NCBI RefSeq assembly: GCF_000215955.2
Contig: NZ_AFNV02000019.1
Location: 1-64,000, forward strand
DNA from: Salinisphaera shabanensis E1L3A
GTDB taxonomy: Bacteria > Pseudomonadota > Gammaproteobacteria > Nevskiales > Salinisphaeraceae
DNA: 64,000 bases
Direction of reading: 5' to 3'
This document shows, one piece after another, positions 54,610 through 63,066 of this stretch (position 1 is the stretch's first letter; each line of letters starts with the position of its first letter). Both the position numbers and the translations under genes were made by a program. The notes under the pieces were generated by a model. The model saw only the letters and a program-made list of their open reading frames with translations. It was not told the origin of the DNA and ran no database searches.

Positions 54610-56622
54610 TCAAAGCGCCTGCGCGGGCTGTCGCGCTGCCCGCATGTGGTGAAACAAGCCAACGGCCATCAACAGTCCGATGCCGGCAATATCAGTCCAG
54701 GACCCCGGCTTGAGCATCAACAGCGCACCGGCGAGCATCACCAGTCGCTCATACCAGGTCATACGAATCTTGAAGTAACCCTGAGTGGCGGCCACGAATG
54801 CGAGCATGCCGACCAGTGCCGTGACGATCACCCACGCAGCGTAGTACCAGTTGCTGACGTTATACAGCAGCAACTCGGGGTTGAAGAAGAACATGAACGG
54901 CAGGATCGCCGTGCGCAGATCGTAGATAAACCCCTGTACGCCGGTGGCGATCGGATCGGCCCGCGAGATGGCCGCAGCCGCATAGGCAGCCAGACCGACC
55001 GGGGGCGTATCGTCGGCAAGAATGCCGAAATAAAACACGAACAGATGCACGGCCACCAACGGCACATCCATACCCGCGGCCGCGGCGAGGCTGGAGATCA
55101 CCGGCGCGACCAGCGCGGCCATGACAATATAGTTCGCCGTCGTGGGCAGGCCGATACCCAGAATCAGCGACGTGATCGCCGACAGAATCAGCACGATCCA
55201 GATATTGCCGCCCGAAAGCACATCGAGCACCTGGGTCAGGCCGTAGCCAAGATTGGTCATCGTGACCATGCCGACGATGATGCCGGCGGCGGCGGTGGCC
55301 ACGGCGATCGTGGTCATGTTGCGCGCGCCCAGTTCCAGGCCGGCGACGATGGCGCGCAGGCCCTGCCACAGGCCGCCCACCAAGCCGCCGTCGCTCTTCA
55401 CGCCCTTGACCGTTTCCTGTACCAGAATCAGACCCGCGAGTACGACGGTGGCATTGAGCGCACTGCGCTCGGGGGTGAGATTGGCCCACATCAGCTCGTA
55501 GAGCAGAAATGCCACCGGAATCAGGTAGTGGATGCCCTTGATGAAGGTGGGCCAGAACGGCGGCAGTTCGGAACGTGGTAGCCCCTCGAGCCCGAGCTTG
55601 AGTGCTTCCAGATGCACCACGTAGAGCAGGCCGAGATACGTCAGTACCGCCGGCACGAGCGCATAGACGATGAGCTGCGAATACGGCACATCGATAAAGG
55701 TGGCCATGATGAACGCGGCCGCGCCCATGATGGGCGGCATGAGTTGGCCGTTCACCGACGCAGCCACTTCGGTCGCACCCGCCTTGACTGCCGGATAGCC
55801 CACCTTTGTCATCAACGGAATGGTGAACGTGCCGGTCGTGACGGTATTCGCCGTCGACGAACCCGAGATCACGCCGGTCAACAGGCTGGCCACCACCGAT
55901 GCCTTGGCCGGTCCACCACGGAACGTGCCCAGGCCGCTGTACGCCAGGTCGACGAAATACTGACCTGCCCCGGCCTTGTCGAGCAGCGCGCCAAAGAGTA
56001 CGAACAGAAACACGAAGGTCGCAGAGACCTGGATCGGCGTGCCCCAGATCCCCTCAGTGGTGATATAGAGCTGCTGGATGATCTCCGACCATTGATAGCC
56101 GTTGTGCAGATAGATCACGTCAGGCGGCGTCAGCGGAATGATGCCGGCCGGACCGGTCACGCCGTACAGGACAACGATCGCGGCGATGATGGGCAGCGCG
56201 AAACCCAGCAAGCGTACCGAAGCAACGGCCAGAAACAGCATCAGCGCCGAGCCGACCCAGACATCGCGCGTTTCGGGCAGCCCGCCCTGAATCATCACGA
56301 TGTTGTAGTAGTTGAACAGAATATAGAGCGCGCTGGCGACGCTGGCGGCGGCCAGAATCCAGTCGTACCAAGGGATACGATCAAGCGGCCCGCCCTTGCG
56401 CGGATAGGCCAGAAACGCCAGCGCAAAGCCGAATGCGAGATGGATCGAGCCTATTTTCTGCGGGTTGAGCGTGCCGAAATAACTCGCATAGAGCTGAAAC
56501 AGACTCCACGCCACCGCGATCGCCACCAGCAACCAGCGTTGCCAATTCAAGGCCGGCTCACGCCCACCGTATTCGGTGGCCTTGACGATGTCTTCAGCTT
56601 CTCGCGATACGTGTTCGCTCAT
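54610..56622 (-). CDS. TRAP transporter fused permease (TAXI type)
   Basis: A 670-residue inner-membrane protein with about 16-18 helices, made of the small (DctQ-like, first about 160 residues) and large (DctM-like) TRAP permease subunits in one chain, the arrangement usual for TAXI systems. GSSTANTVTTGTFTIPLMTKVGYP and GLPTTANYIVMAAL-like GIGLPTTANYIVM are the DctM signatures. It uses a sodium gradient to import an organic acid or amino acid captured by the TAXI binding protein upstream. The gene follows that binding protein by 109 bases with a hairpin in between. Confidence 0.93.
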   Translation of the reverse strand: MSEHVSREAEDIVKATEYGGREPALNWQRWLLVAIAVAWSLFQLYASYFGTLNPQKIGSIHLAFGFALAFLAYPRKGGPLDRIPWYDWILAAASVASALYILFNYYNIVMIQGGLPETRDVWVGSALMLFLAVASVRLLGFALPIIAAIVVLYGVTGPAGIIPLTPPDVIYLHNGYQWSEIIQQLYITTEGIWGTPIQVSATFVFLFVLFGALLDKAGAGQYFVDLAYSGLGTFRGGPAKASVVASLLTGVISGSSTANTVTTGTFTIPLMTKVGYPAVKAGATEVAASVNGQLMPPIMGAAAFIMATFIDVPYSQLIVYALVPAVLTYLGLLYVVHLEALKLGLEGLPRSELPPFWPTFIKGIHYLIPVAFLLYELMWANLTPERSALNATVVLAGLILVQETVKGVKSDGGLVGGLWQGLRAIVAGLELGARNMTTIAVATAAAGIIVGMVTMTNLGYGLTQVLDVLSGGNIWIVLILSAITSLILGIGLPTTANYIVMAALVAPVISSLAAAAGMDVPLVAVHLFVFYFGILADDTPPVGLAAYAAAAISRADPIATGVQGFIYDLRTAILPFMFFFNPELLLYNVSNWYYAAWVIVTALVGMLAFVAATQGYFKIRMTWYERLVMLAGALLMLKPGSWTDIAGIGLLMAVGLFHHMRAARQPAQAL

Positions 56623-56676
56623 CGCTCGTTCCTGCCATTCAAAGGCGGCGCCGGTTGCACGCGGCCCAAACGTGAA

Positions 56677-56701
56677 AACCCCGACCGCAGGGGCCGGGGT
56701 T
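56677..56701 (-). terminator. Intercistronic hairpin between TAXI binding protein and permease genes
   Basis: AACCCCG (56677-56683) and CGGGGTT (56695-56701) pair across a GC-rich loop; on the minus strand it is followed by TTCACG, not a full T-tract. In transporter operons such hairpins keep the binding-protein mRNA more abundant than the permease mRNA. That role is inferred. Confidence 0.45.
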
Positions 56702-56731
56702 CAATCATCCTGTTGCGCTAAGGCCGGTCGA

Positions 56732-57727
56732 TCACGACGACGGCAGCAGGCTATCCTTGACGTCGATGTTCTGTTCCTTGAAGAACTTCACCGCGCCCGA
56801 GTGCAACGGAATGGACATGCCTTCCAGAGCGCTGTCGAGCGTGAAGTACTTCTTCAGGTTCGGATTGGCGATATCGTTATAGAACGCGTCCTTCTTTTCG
56901 TTGAAGACGGTGTTCATGAACTGGTAGACGGCATCTTCCGACAAATCCGACGAAGTCACGAGCATCGCCTTGAGCGTGACCGCGCTCGCCGAGCCCATAT
57001 TCGGATAGGTCCCTTCGGGAATATCGATACGGGTATAGAACGGATACTTGGCGTTCAATTCCTCGATCTTTTCCGGTGCGACCGAAACCAGTTCGATCGG
57101 CGCGGTCTGGGCGGCCTCCGTGATCGCCGAGGCGCCCAACCCCACGGTATAGAACATGGCATCGATCTGGCCGTCGCGCAGCAGACCGACGGCACTGCCC
57201 GCGCTGCCGCGTACCGGCGCTTTCAGGTCGTCGATGCTCATATCGAAAGCGCCGAACAGGTTCTTGACGTCCTGTTCCGTGCCGGAGCCGATATCGCCGA
57301 CATAGACGCGCTTGCCTTTCATATCGGCCAGCGTCTTGATGTCCGCGTCCTTGCGCGCGAGCACCTGGATGGTTTCCGGATAGAGCACGGCGACGCCGCG
57401 CAGGTTGTCGACCGGCTTGCCCTCGAATGCTTCCACGCCACTGCCGTTGTAGGCGTAGTAGGCGACGTTGTTCTGGCTTACACCCATCTGCAGCTGACCA
57501 GCGCCCACGGCACGGTCGTTGAACACCGAACCGCCGGTTGAACGTGCGTTGGCCCGGATGTCGATACCGGCTTCGTTGACGATCTTGGCCATGCCGACCG
57601 CGGTCGGATAGTACAAACCGGTGGTCGAGCCCGAACCGATGGTGATGAACGTACGCGCACTTGCAGCCTGGGCAACGCCCAGCACCAGCGTGGCGACGGC
57701 AAGCGTCTTGAGAATTCGCGTGAACAT
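56732..57727 (-). CDS. TAXI-family TRAP transporter substrate-binding protein
   Basis: A 331-residue periplasmic binding protein. The signal peptide is about 1-24, ending ASARTF, and the mature start FITIGSGSTTGLYYPTAVG is the TAXI signature loop that contacts ligand. ARSTGGSVFNDRAV and LRDGQIDAMFYTVG are further conserved blocks. TAXI proteins bind glutamate, 2-oxoglutarate or similar acids. The ATG at 57727 has AGGGGG upstream; the frame is open 93 bases further. It is the first gene of the pair with the fused permease. Confidence 0.93.
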   Translation of the reverse strand: MFTRILKTLAVATLVLGVAQAASARTFITIGSGSTTGLYYPTAVGMAKIVNEAGIDIRANARSTGGSVFNDRAVGAGQLQMGVSQNNVAYYAYNGSGVEAFEGKPVDNLRGVAVLYPETIQVLARKDADIKTLADMKGKRVYVGDIGSGTEQDVKNLFGAFDMSIDDLKAPVRGSAGSAVGLLRDGQIDAMFYTVGLGASAITEAAQTAPIELVSVAPEKIEELNAKYPFYTRIDIPEGTYPNMGSASAVTLKAMLVTSSDLSEDAVYQFMNTVFNEKKDAFYNDIANPNLKKYFTLDSALEGMSIPLHSGAVKFFKEQNIDVKDSLLPSS

Positions 57728-57863
57728 GGCGATGAAAGCCCCCTGAGAAATAACGTGGTACCGGTCGCAGGTCGCGACGCGGCGGTCAATCGAGTCTAGC
57801 CAAGGCCACGATAAACGCAAGGAGCGGGCCAGGATGAGAGCACCCCGAGCCTGTGCCGGAATA

Positions 57864-58775
57864 TCACGCTGAAATCGCTTTTAATCCAACCATTTCAACG
57901 GCCTGATCCGCCAACCGCTCACGTAGAAAATCGACACAGAGACGCACCTTGGGTGCGACGAATCGACGATGCGGATACATGGCATGAATATGTGCACAGG
58001 CCAGCGGATGCGCATCCAGCACCACCTCGAGACGCCCGGCGGCGAGGTCCGCCTGTACGTCCCAGATCGATTTCAGCACCAATCCGGCGCCCTGCACTGC
58101 CCATAAATGCGCAATCTCGCCATCGTTGCTCGCGAATGCACCATTCACGCGCACGCTGGTGCCATCGGCAAACTGCCAGACCGCCAGCGCCGGCTCGCCC
58201 ATGAGTACACAATCGTGGTGCACGAGCTCCTGTGGATCAGCCGGCCGTCCACGCCGGTCCAGATAGTCGGGCGAGGCGCAGATCACGCGCCGATTTGGGG
58301 CCAGCTCGCGAGCGATGAGGCTCGAATCGGCCAGCGTGCCGAAGCGCACCGCCAGATCGAAACCGCCGTCGACAATGTTCACGACGGCATCGCTGGCGTG
58401 CAGACGCACACGCACACCCTCGTGCAAGCGCTGAAACTCATAGAGCAACGGCGACAGCCGCCGTGCGAATGCCACGGTCGATGTGACGCGCAATTCGCCG
58501 CTGGCCGCACGCGCGCCAACCGCCGCCTGCGTTTCGGCATCGTCGATATCGGCAAGAATGCGCAGGCAGCGCGCATGAAACGCCGCCCCTTCGTCAGTCA
58601 AAGCCAGGCTACGCGTCGTACGGTTGATCAACCGTACGCCCAGACGCTGCTCGAGCGCCGCCAGGCGCCGGCTCACTACCGCCGGCGAGAGTCCCAGCTC
58701 ACGCGCTGCCGCAGACAGGCTGCCTGCTTCCACAACATGCACGAAAACGCGCATCTGTATGAGTTCATCGGCCAT
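57864..58775 (-). CDS. LysR-family transcriptional regulator
   Basis: A 303-residue LysR-type regulator. The N-terminal winged helix-turn-helix is at about 1-60 (ADELIQMRVFVHVVEAGSLS, AARELGLSPAVVSRRLAALE), and the rest is the periplasmic-binding-like effector domain. The DsdC/CrgA-like sequence GVRLINRTTRSLALTDEG is typical of the CrgA subgroup. It is divergent from the SDR gene at 59039 and probably controls it. No clear T-N11-A box can be singled out. Confidence 0.93.
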   Translation of the reverse strand: MADELIQMRVFVHVVEAGSLSAAARELGLSPAVVSRRLAALEQRLGVRLINRTTRSLALTDEGAAFHARCLRILADIDDAETQAAVGARAASGELRVTSTVAFARRLSPLLYEFQRLHEGVRVRLHASDAVVNIVDGGFDLAVRFGTLADSSLIARELAPNRRVICASPDYLDRRGRPADPQELVHHDCVLMGEPALAVWQFADGTSVRVNGAFASNDGEIAHLWAVQGAGLVLKSIWDVQADLAAGRLEVVLDAHPLACAHIHAMYPHRRFVAPKVRLCVDFLRERLADQAVEMVGLKAISA

Positions 58776-59038
58776 AGCCGCCCCGCCACCTCGTTATCGA
58801 AAGCGATGGATTATTGCACGGCGCACAACAAACCATTCTCTTTTACGCGGGTTGGCCGCAAACCAAACAAAACCCAGTATTGAGGAGATGACGGCGCAGA
58901 CGCGCTGCACCGTCGCAAGCCGGCATGCGGTTCGCGCACGCCGGCCACTGACGGCGCAATTCGAAAAGGCAGTCGAGCTTGATCACCGCCACGGCACACA
59001 CAACATTCAAACCAACGACGACACCACGCAGGTTTCTT

Positions 59039-59833
59039 ATGCATATCGATCTCAGTAACAAGACCGCCCTGGTCACCGGCTCGACCCATGGCATCGGCTT
59101 CGCCATCGCTACCGGGCTGGCCCGCGCCGGTGCCACGGTCATCGTCAACGGCCGCAAACCCGATCGTGTCGATACCGCCCTGGCTAAACTGCGCGATATC
59201 GTTCCCGGCACGGACGCGCGCGGCGTTGCCGCTGATCTGGGCACCGCCGAAGGCTGCAAGACGCTCGTCGACGCCGAGCCGCGCGTCGATATTCTCGTCA
59301 ACAACCTCGGCATCTTCGGGCCCAAGGATTTCTACGAGATCCCGGATGAGGAATGGCAACAGTTCTTTGACGTCAACATCATGTCCGGCGTACGCCTGTC
59401 ACGTGCCTATACGCCGGCTATGGTCGAGGCCGGCTGGGGACGTGTGGTTTTCATGTCCTCCGAGTCCGGGCTCAACATCTCGGACGAGATGCTGCATTAC
59501 GGTATGACCAAAACCGCCAACCTGTCGGTTTCGCGCGGTCTGGCCAAGCGCCTTGCCGGCACGGGCGTCACCGTTAACGCCGTGCTGCCTGGCCCCACGC
59601 TTTCCGAAGGCGTCCAGGCCATGCTCGCTGATAAACAAGCCGAAAGCGGCAAGTCGATGGAAGAAGTGGCTGCCGAATTCGTGCAACAAGCACGCCCGAG
59701 CTCCATCATCCAACGCGCCGCCAAAGTAGAAGAAGTCGCCAACATGGTCATCTATGCAGTGTCCGAACAGGCCTCTGCCACCACGGGCGCGGCCCTGCGC
59801 GTTGACGGCGGCGTGGTCGACAGCATCGCTTGA
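59039..59833 (+). CDS. Short-chain dehydrogenase/reductase
   Basis: A classical SDR of 264 residues. The cofactor motif TGSTHGIG is at 13-20, NNLG at about 87-90, and the catalytic Ser-Tyr-Lys triad is Ser139-140 region (MSSESG), Tyr and Lys in YGMTK (about 155-159). It oxidises or reduces an alcohol/carbonyl with NAD(P). It lies opposite the LysR gene with a 263-base shared gap, so it may be that regulator's target. The ATG at 59039 starts HIDLSNKTAL, typical of the family; upstream residues are not conserved. Confidence 0.92.
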   Translation: MHIDLSNKTALVTGSTHGIGFAIATGLARAGATVIVNGRKPDRVDTALAKLRDIVPGTDARGVAADLGTAEGCKTLVDAEPRVDILVNNLGIFGPKDFYEIPDEEWQQFFDVNIMSGVRLSRAYTPAMVEAGWGRVVFMSSESGLNISDEMLHYGMTKTANLSVSRGLAKRLAGTGVTVNAVLPGPTLSEGVQAMLADKQAESGKSMEEVAAEFVQQARPSSIIQRAAKVEEVANMVIYAVSEQASATTGAALRVDGGVVDSIA

Positions 59834-60180
59834 TGCCTGGTCGCGGGCCCCGCCCGGGCAAGAGCCCGTGCCGGCCTCCGGCACGGGCTAATAAATCGCG
59901 TCGATTCACGACACGCGATTCAGCGAACGGCTTGTTGCCGCCTCTTCAGGAGCGTCCGATATGACGGCGGGCCAATAAGCCGGCAAGTCAACGTATCCGC
60001 GTCCGAAGGCGCGCATTCGAACGAGCGGCCAGACCGCGCCGTAGTATCCGATACCGACACACCAGATACGCTTTGAGCTAGCACCGACGTCGCCGTTACG
60101 CCGGTTGCTGCACCGATCGCCGCATTTAGCGTACTCGCCTCAACAAGTCCGGTATTCACCTCGAACGCCCTCACGCCATA
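59834..60180. other. Intergenic region with a strong hairpin
   Basis: A 12-bp perfect hairpin (AGCCCGTGCCGG/CCGGCACGGGCT, loop CCT) at 59863-59889 lies 29 bases after the SDR stop without T-run; it probably ends the SDR transcript. A minus-strand frame at 59920-60174 (84 codons) has no recognisable protein and weak coding character, so I do not call a gene. The DUF427 gene ends at 60181. Confidence 0.4.
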
Positions 60181-60726
60181 TCACCAACCCTGTGTACCGG
60201 GCTCGCCCTTGAACGGGCCGACGATATCGGGTGTCACCCAGCCGCCGTAGAAACCGCCGGGCTGGGCAAAGGCGCGCTGGCCGTCGACGCGGCAATCCAG
60301 GCGATCACAGTAGAAAGCGATACAGCCTGCAATCGCGGCGAATCGATCGCGTGCATCAGGGTAACTCCAGGCAGCGCGGGCCACGCGACGCTGGCCGTCG
60401 GTAACGTGCCAGTAGCGCGCCGTGCCCTTCCATTCGCAGAAGCTTTGGGCATCGACGGCGACCAGGGCATCGAAATCCACCGTGTCGGGCGGCAGATAGT
60501 AGGTGGGCGCGCCCGCGGTTTCGAGCACGCGAAACGCAGCCCTTGTGCTGGCGATCACCCGTGCACCGAGCCGTACTTCAATGCGCTTGTCGCAGGTCAG
60601 TATTGCAGGTGGGCGCGGATAATCCCAGACCGATTCCTGGCCCGGCCCGGGTTGGATGGCAAACGGCGGGCGTTCGCCGCCGCGATAGTGCCAACCGACG
60701 GTTTTGTCGTTGTTCGTTAGCGTCAC
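60181..60726 (-). CDS. DUF427 domain-containing protein
   Basis: A 181-residue protein with the DUF427 double-psi-like fold; the first part WHYRGGERPPFA and RPPAILTCDKRIEVRLGARV, and the later CEWKGTARYW, are the family signatures (WKG with conserved Cys). The function of DUF427 is unknown. The start is GTG at 60726, overlapping the mgtE stop (GTGA), so translation is coupled to mgtE. Without this start there would be no ATG before the domain. The second half beyond residue 130 includes FYCDRLDCRVDG, also typical. Confidence 0.85.
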   Translation of the reverse strand: MTLTNNDKTVGWHYRGGERPPFAIQPGPGQESVWDYPRPPAILTCDKRIEVRLGARVIASTRAAFRVLETAGAPTYYLPPDTVDFDALVAVDAQSFCEWKGTARYWHVTDGQRRVARAAWSYPDARDRFAAIAGCIAFYCDRLDCRVDGQRAFAQPGGFYGGWVTPDIVGPFKGEPGTQGW

Positions 60727-61907
60727 AAAAGAATCGCGCTGGCCAGAAACAGCATCAAACCCATGCCGAGGATATCGGTGAAGGTGGTCAGAAAGATACT
60801 GCTGGCCATGGCCGGGTCGGCCCCGAAGCGCTTGAGCGTAAGCGGCACAATCACGCCAAAAATACCGCTGCCGGTACAGGCGCCGACCATGGCGACAAGG
60901 ATGACAAGCCCCAGCATGAACGCATTGGGCTCGCCCGAGTACGAGGCATAGAGCCACATCGCAAGCCCTGCGACCACGCCGACCACTACCCCGTTCAGAG
61001 CGCCGAGCAATATCTCCTTACGCAACAGTTTGCGGACCGGATACTCATCGAGTTGGCCCAGTGTGAGGCCGCGCAAGGTGATAGCGAGCGCCTGGCAGCC
61101 GGTGTTACCACTCTGCCCGGCCAGTACCGGCAGGAATGCGGCCAGGGCAACGATCTGGGTGATCGTGTCTTCGAACATGCTGACCACGAACGCCGCCGCG
61201 AATGCAGTCAGCAGATTCACCTGCAACCAGGGGTGGCGCATGCGAAACGCGCCCAGAATGGGCGTCGTGACCTGCTCTTCGCGCGAAACACCCACCTGGG
61301 CGCCGGCTTGGCCAGTGACTTCCACCACAACGCGCTGGAATAACTGCCATCCGCGCACGCAGCCCAGCAAGCGCCCCGCGTCGTCGACTGCCGGATAAAC
61401 TGGATAATGCCGGGCAAGCGCGGCGCGCACCGCCGCATCCACGCCGGTACCGCTTTTAAAAGCAAACGGCTCACGCACCATGATGTCGGCCAACGGCTGG
61501 CCGGGTTTTGCGAGCACGATATCGCGCATACCGACCACGCCGACCAGTTTTTCGCCATCGACGATGAAGATATAGGTGATCTCGGCGACCGCTTCGCTCT
61601 GCACCAGAAAAGCGACGGCCTCGGCGGCCGTCTTGGTGGAATCAAGCACCGCGGGCGCCGGCTGTAACAGTTCGTCGATCGCCGCATCGATGTCGGACGC
61701 GGCGGCCTCGGTCGCGTCGTCTTTGGACTGGGCATTAGCGGCCCCCGGTAGCTGAGCAGCCACCGCAAGGGCCTCATCGTGCGGCATCTGACCAAGCAAA
61801 GTTTTGATCTGTTCGGGAGGCAACCGGCCAAGCGTACGGGCGGCCTCATCGGGGCTCTGACCATCGACCGCATCGCGGGCAGATTCTGAAGATTGGGGCG
61901 CGGCCAT
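60723..61907 (-). CDS. mgtE: Magnesium transporter MgtE family
   Basis: A 394-residue Mg2+ channel/transporter. A short N-domain (about 20-60, RLPPEQIKTLLGQMPHDEAL) is followed by two CBS domains (about 105-225) and five membrane helices. The membrane part has QSGNTGCQALAITLRGL, and GADPAMASSIFLTTFTDILG carries the selectivity aspartate. The N-domain is shorter than in the T. thermophilus protein, as in many MgtE homologues, so gating may differ. ATG at 61907 fits the family; the frame is open 111 bases more. Translationally coupled to the DUF427 gene. No M-box-sized leader is visible. Confidence 0.9.
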   Translation of the reverse strand: MAAPQSSESARDAVDGQSPDEAARTLGRLPPEQIKTLLGQMPHDEALAVAAQLPGAANAQSKDDATEAAASDIDAAIDELLQPAPAVLDSTKTAAEAVAFLVQSEAVAEITYIFIVDGEKLVGVVGMRDIVLAKPGQPLADIMVREPFAFKSGTGVDAAVRAALARHYPVYPAVDDAGRLLGCVRGWQLFQRVVVEVTGQAGAQVGVSREEQVTTPILGAFRMRHPWLQVNLLTAFAAAFVVSMFEDTITQIVALAAFLPVLAGQSGNTGCQALAITLRGLTLGQLDEYPVRKLLRKEILLGALNGVVVGVVAGLAMWLYASYSGEPNAFMLGLVILVAMVGACTGSGIFGVIVPLTLKRFGADPAMASSIFLTTFTDILGMGLMLFLASAILL

Positions 61908-62087
61908 GAACACCTCGGTACAGCGGGCGCTGCTGTTAACAATCGGTTGCTCATTATTAGGTCGCGCACCAGTTTTAATACAAGCACTTTGCGCTGCATC
62001 TTGGACGACGTTTCGCACAGGCGATGTATTTTCCTTGGTGCACGAGCGTTAGGCACTATGGCGCTGTCTACCGCCGACGAGTGATCC

Positions 62088-63035
62088 ATGCAGCTACCCG
62101 ACTACGACGATGTTTGCCGCGCGCATGAGCGCATTGCCCCTTGGATTCATCGCACGCCGATACTCACTAGCGCGACCTTCGATGCCATGACCGGCGCGCG
62201 GCTGTTCTTCAAGTGCGAGAACTTTCAGAAGACCGGCGCCTTCAAGTCACGCGGCGCGGTCAATGCCGTGTTCGGCCTTGAAGAGGCCGATGCCCAACGT
62301 GGCGTCGCCACCCATTCGAGCGGCAATCACGGCATGGCGCTGGCACGCGCGGCCGCCTGTCGCGGTATCGAGTGCACGGTGGTCATGCCGGAAACCGCGC
62401 CGCGCGCCAAAGTGGATGCCGTACGCGGCTACGGTGGCCAAGTCGTGTTCTGCGCACCGCGCAATACCGCACGGCAACAAACTCTGGACGAGATCGTTGC
62501 CGCGAGCGGCGCCAACGTCGTACCACCTTACGACGACGCCCGCGTCATCGCCGGCCAGGGCACCTGCGCCAAGGAACTGCTCGAGGACGTTGAAGATCTG
62601 GATATCGTCATCGCCCCCATCGGCGGCGGCGGGCTGATCAGCGGCACCGCGCTGAGCTGTCGCGCTCTGTCGCCACACACGCAGGTGCTGGCCGGCGAGC
62701 CGGCCAATGCGGATGATGCGTACCGTTCGGTCAAGGCTGGCGAACGTCTCGTCGAAGACGCCCCCGATACGATTGCAGACGGCCTGAAAGCGTCGCTGGG
62801 GGAATTGAACTGGGGCATCGTCATACGCGATGTCGACGACATTCTGCTGGCTAGCGAAGAGGCGATCATCGAAACCATGCGCCTGATCTGGCAGCGCATG
62901 AAGATTATCGTGGAACCGTCCTGCGCGGTGCCGCTGGCCGCGATCTTGCATCATCCCGAACGCTTTGCAGATCAACGCGTCGGCGTGATTCTGACCGGAG
63001 GCAACGTCGATCTGGAGCGCCTGCCCTGGCTATAG
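62088..63035 (+). CDS. PLP-dependent threonine/serine dehydratase family (serine racemase-like)
   Basis: A 315-residue fold-type II enzyme without an ACT regulatory domain. The PLP lysine is Lys53 in TGAFKSRGA, the phosphate-contact SSGNHG is at 77-82 and the glycine loop GGGG near 179-182; ILTGGNVD closes the site. Close relatives are serine racemase, catabolic threonine dehydratase and threo-3-hydroxyaspartate dehydratase, and I cannot choose among them. It lies 31 bases before a dicarboxylate/amino-acid symporter and is probably co-transcribed, consistent with a hydroxy-amino-acid or aspartate-like substrate. Confidence 0.9.
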   Translation: MQLPDYDDVCRAHERIAPWIHRTPILTSATFDAMTGARLFFKCENFQKTGAFKSRGAVNAVFGLEEADAQRGVATHSSGNHGMALARAAACRGIECTVVMPETAPRAKVDAVRGYGGQVVFCAPRNTARQQTLDEIVAASGANVVPPYDDARVIAGQGTCAKELLEDVEDLDIVIAPIGGGGLISGTALSCRALSPHTQVLAGEPANADDAYRSVKAGERLVEDAPDTIADGLKASLGELNWGIVIRDVDDILLASEEAIIETMRLIWQRMKIIVEPSCAVPLAAILHHPERFADQRVGVILTGGNVDLERLPWL

Positions 63036-63066
63036 GCGATCCATGAAAATCAGGGGGAGATAAAAA

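Noticed and set aside
59920-60174. 84-codon minus-strand frame in the gap before the DUF427 gene
   Set aside because: No ribosome site, no family resemblance and poor codon bias; described only as intergenic.
61908-62087. M-box magnesium riboswitch before mgtE
   Set aside because: The gap is shared with a divergent gene and is too short, and no conserved M-box pairing could be recognised.
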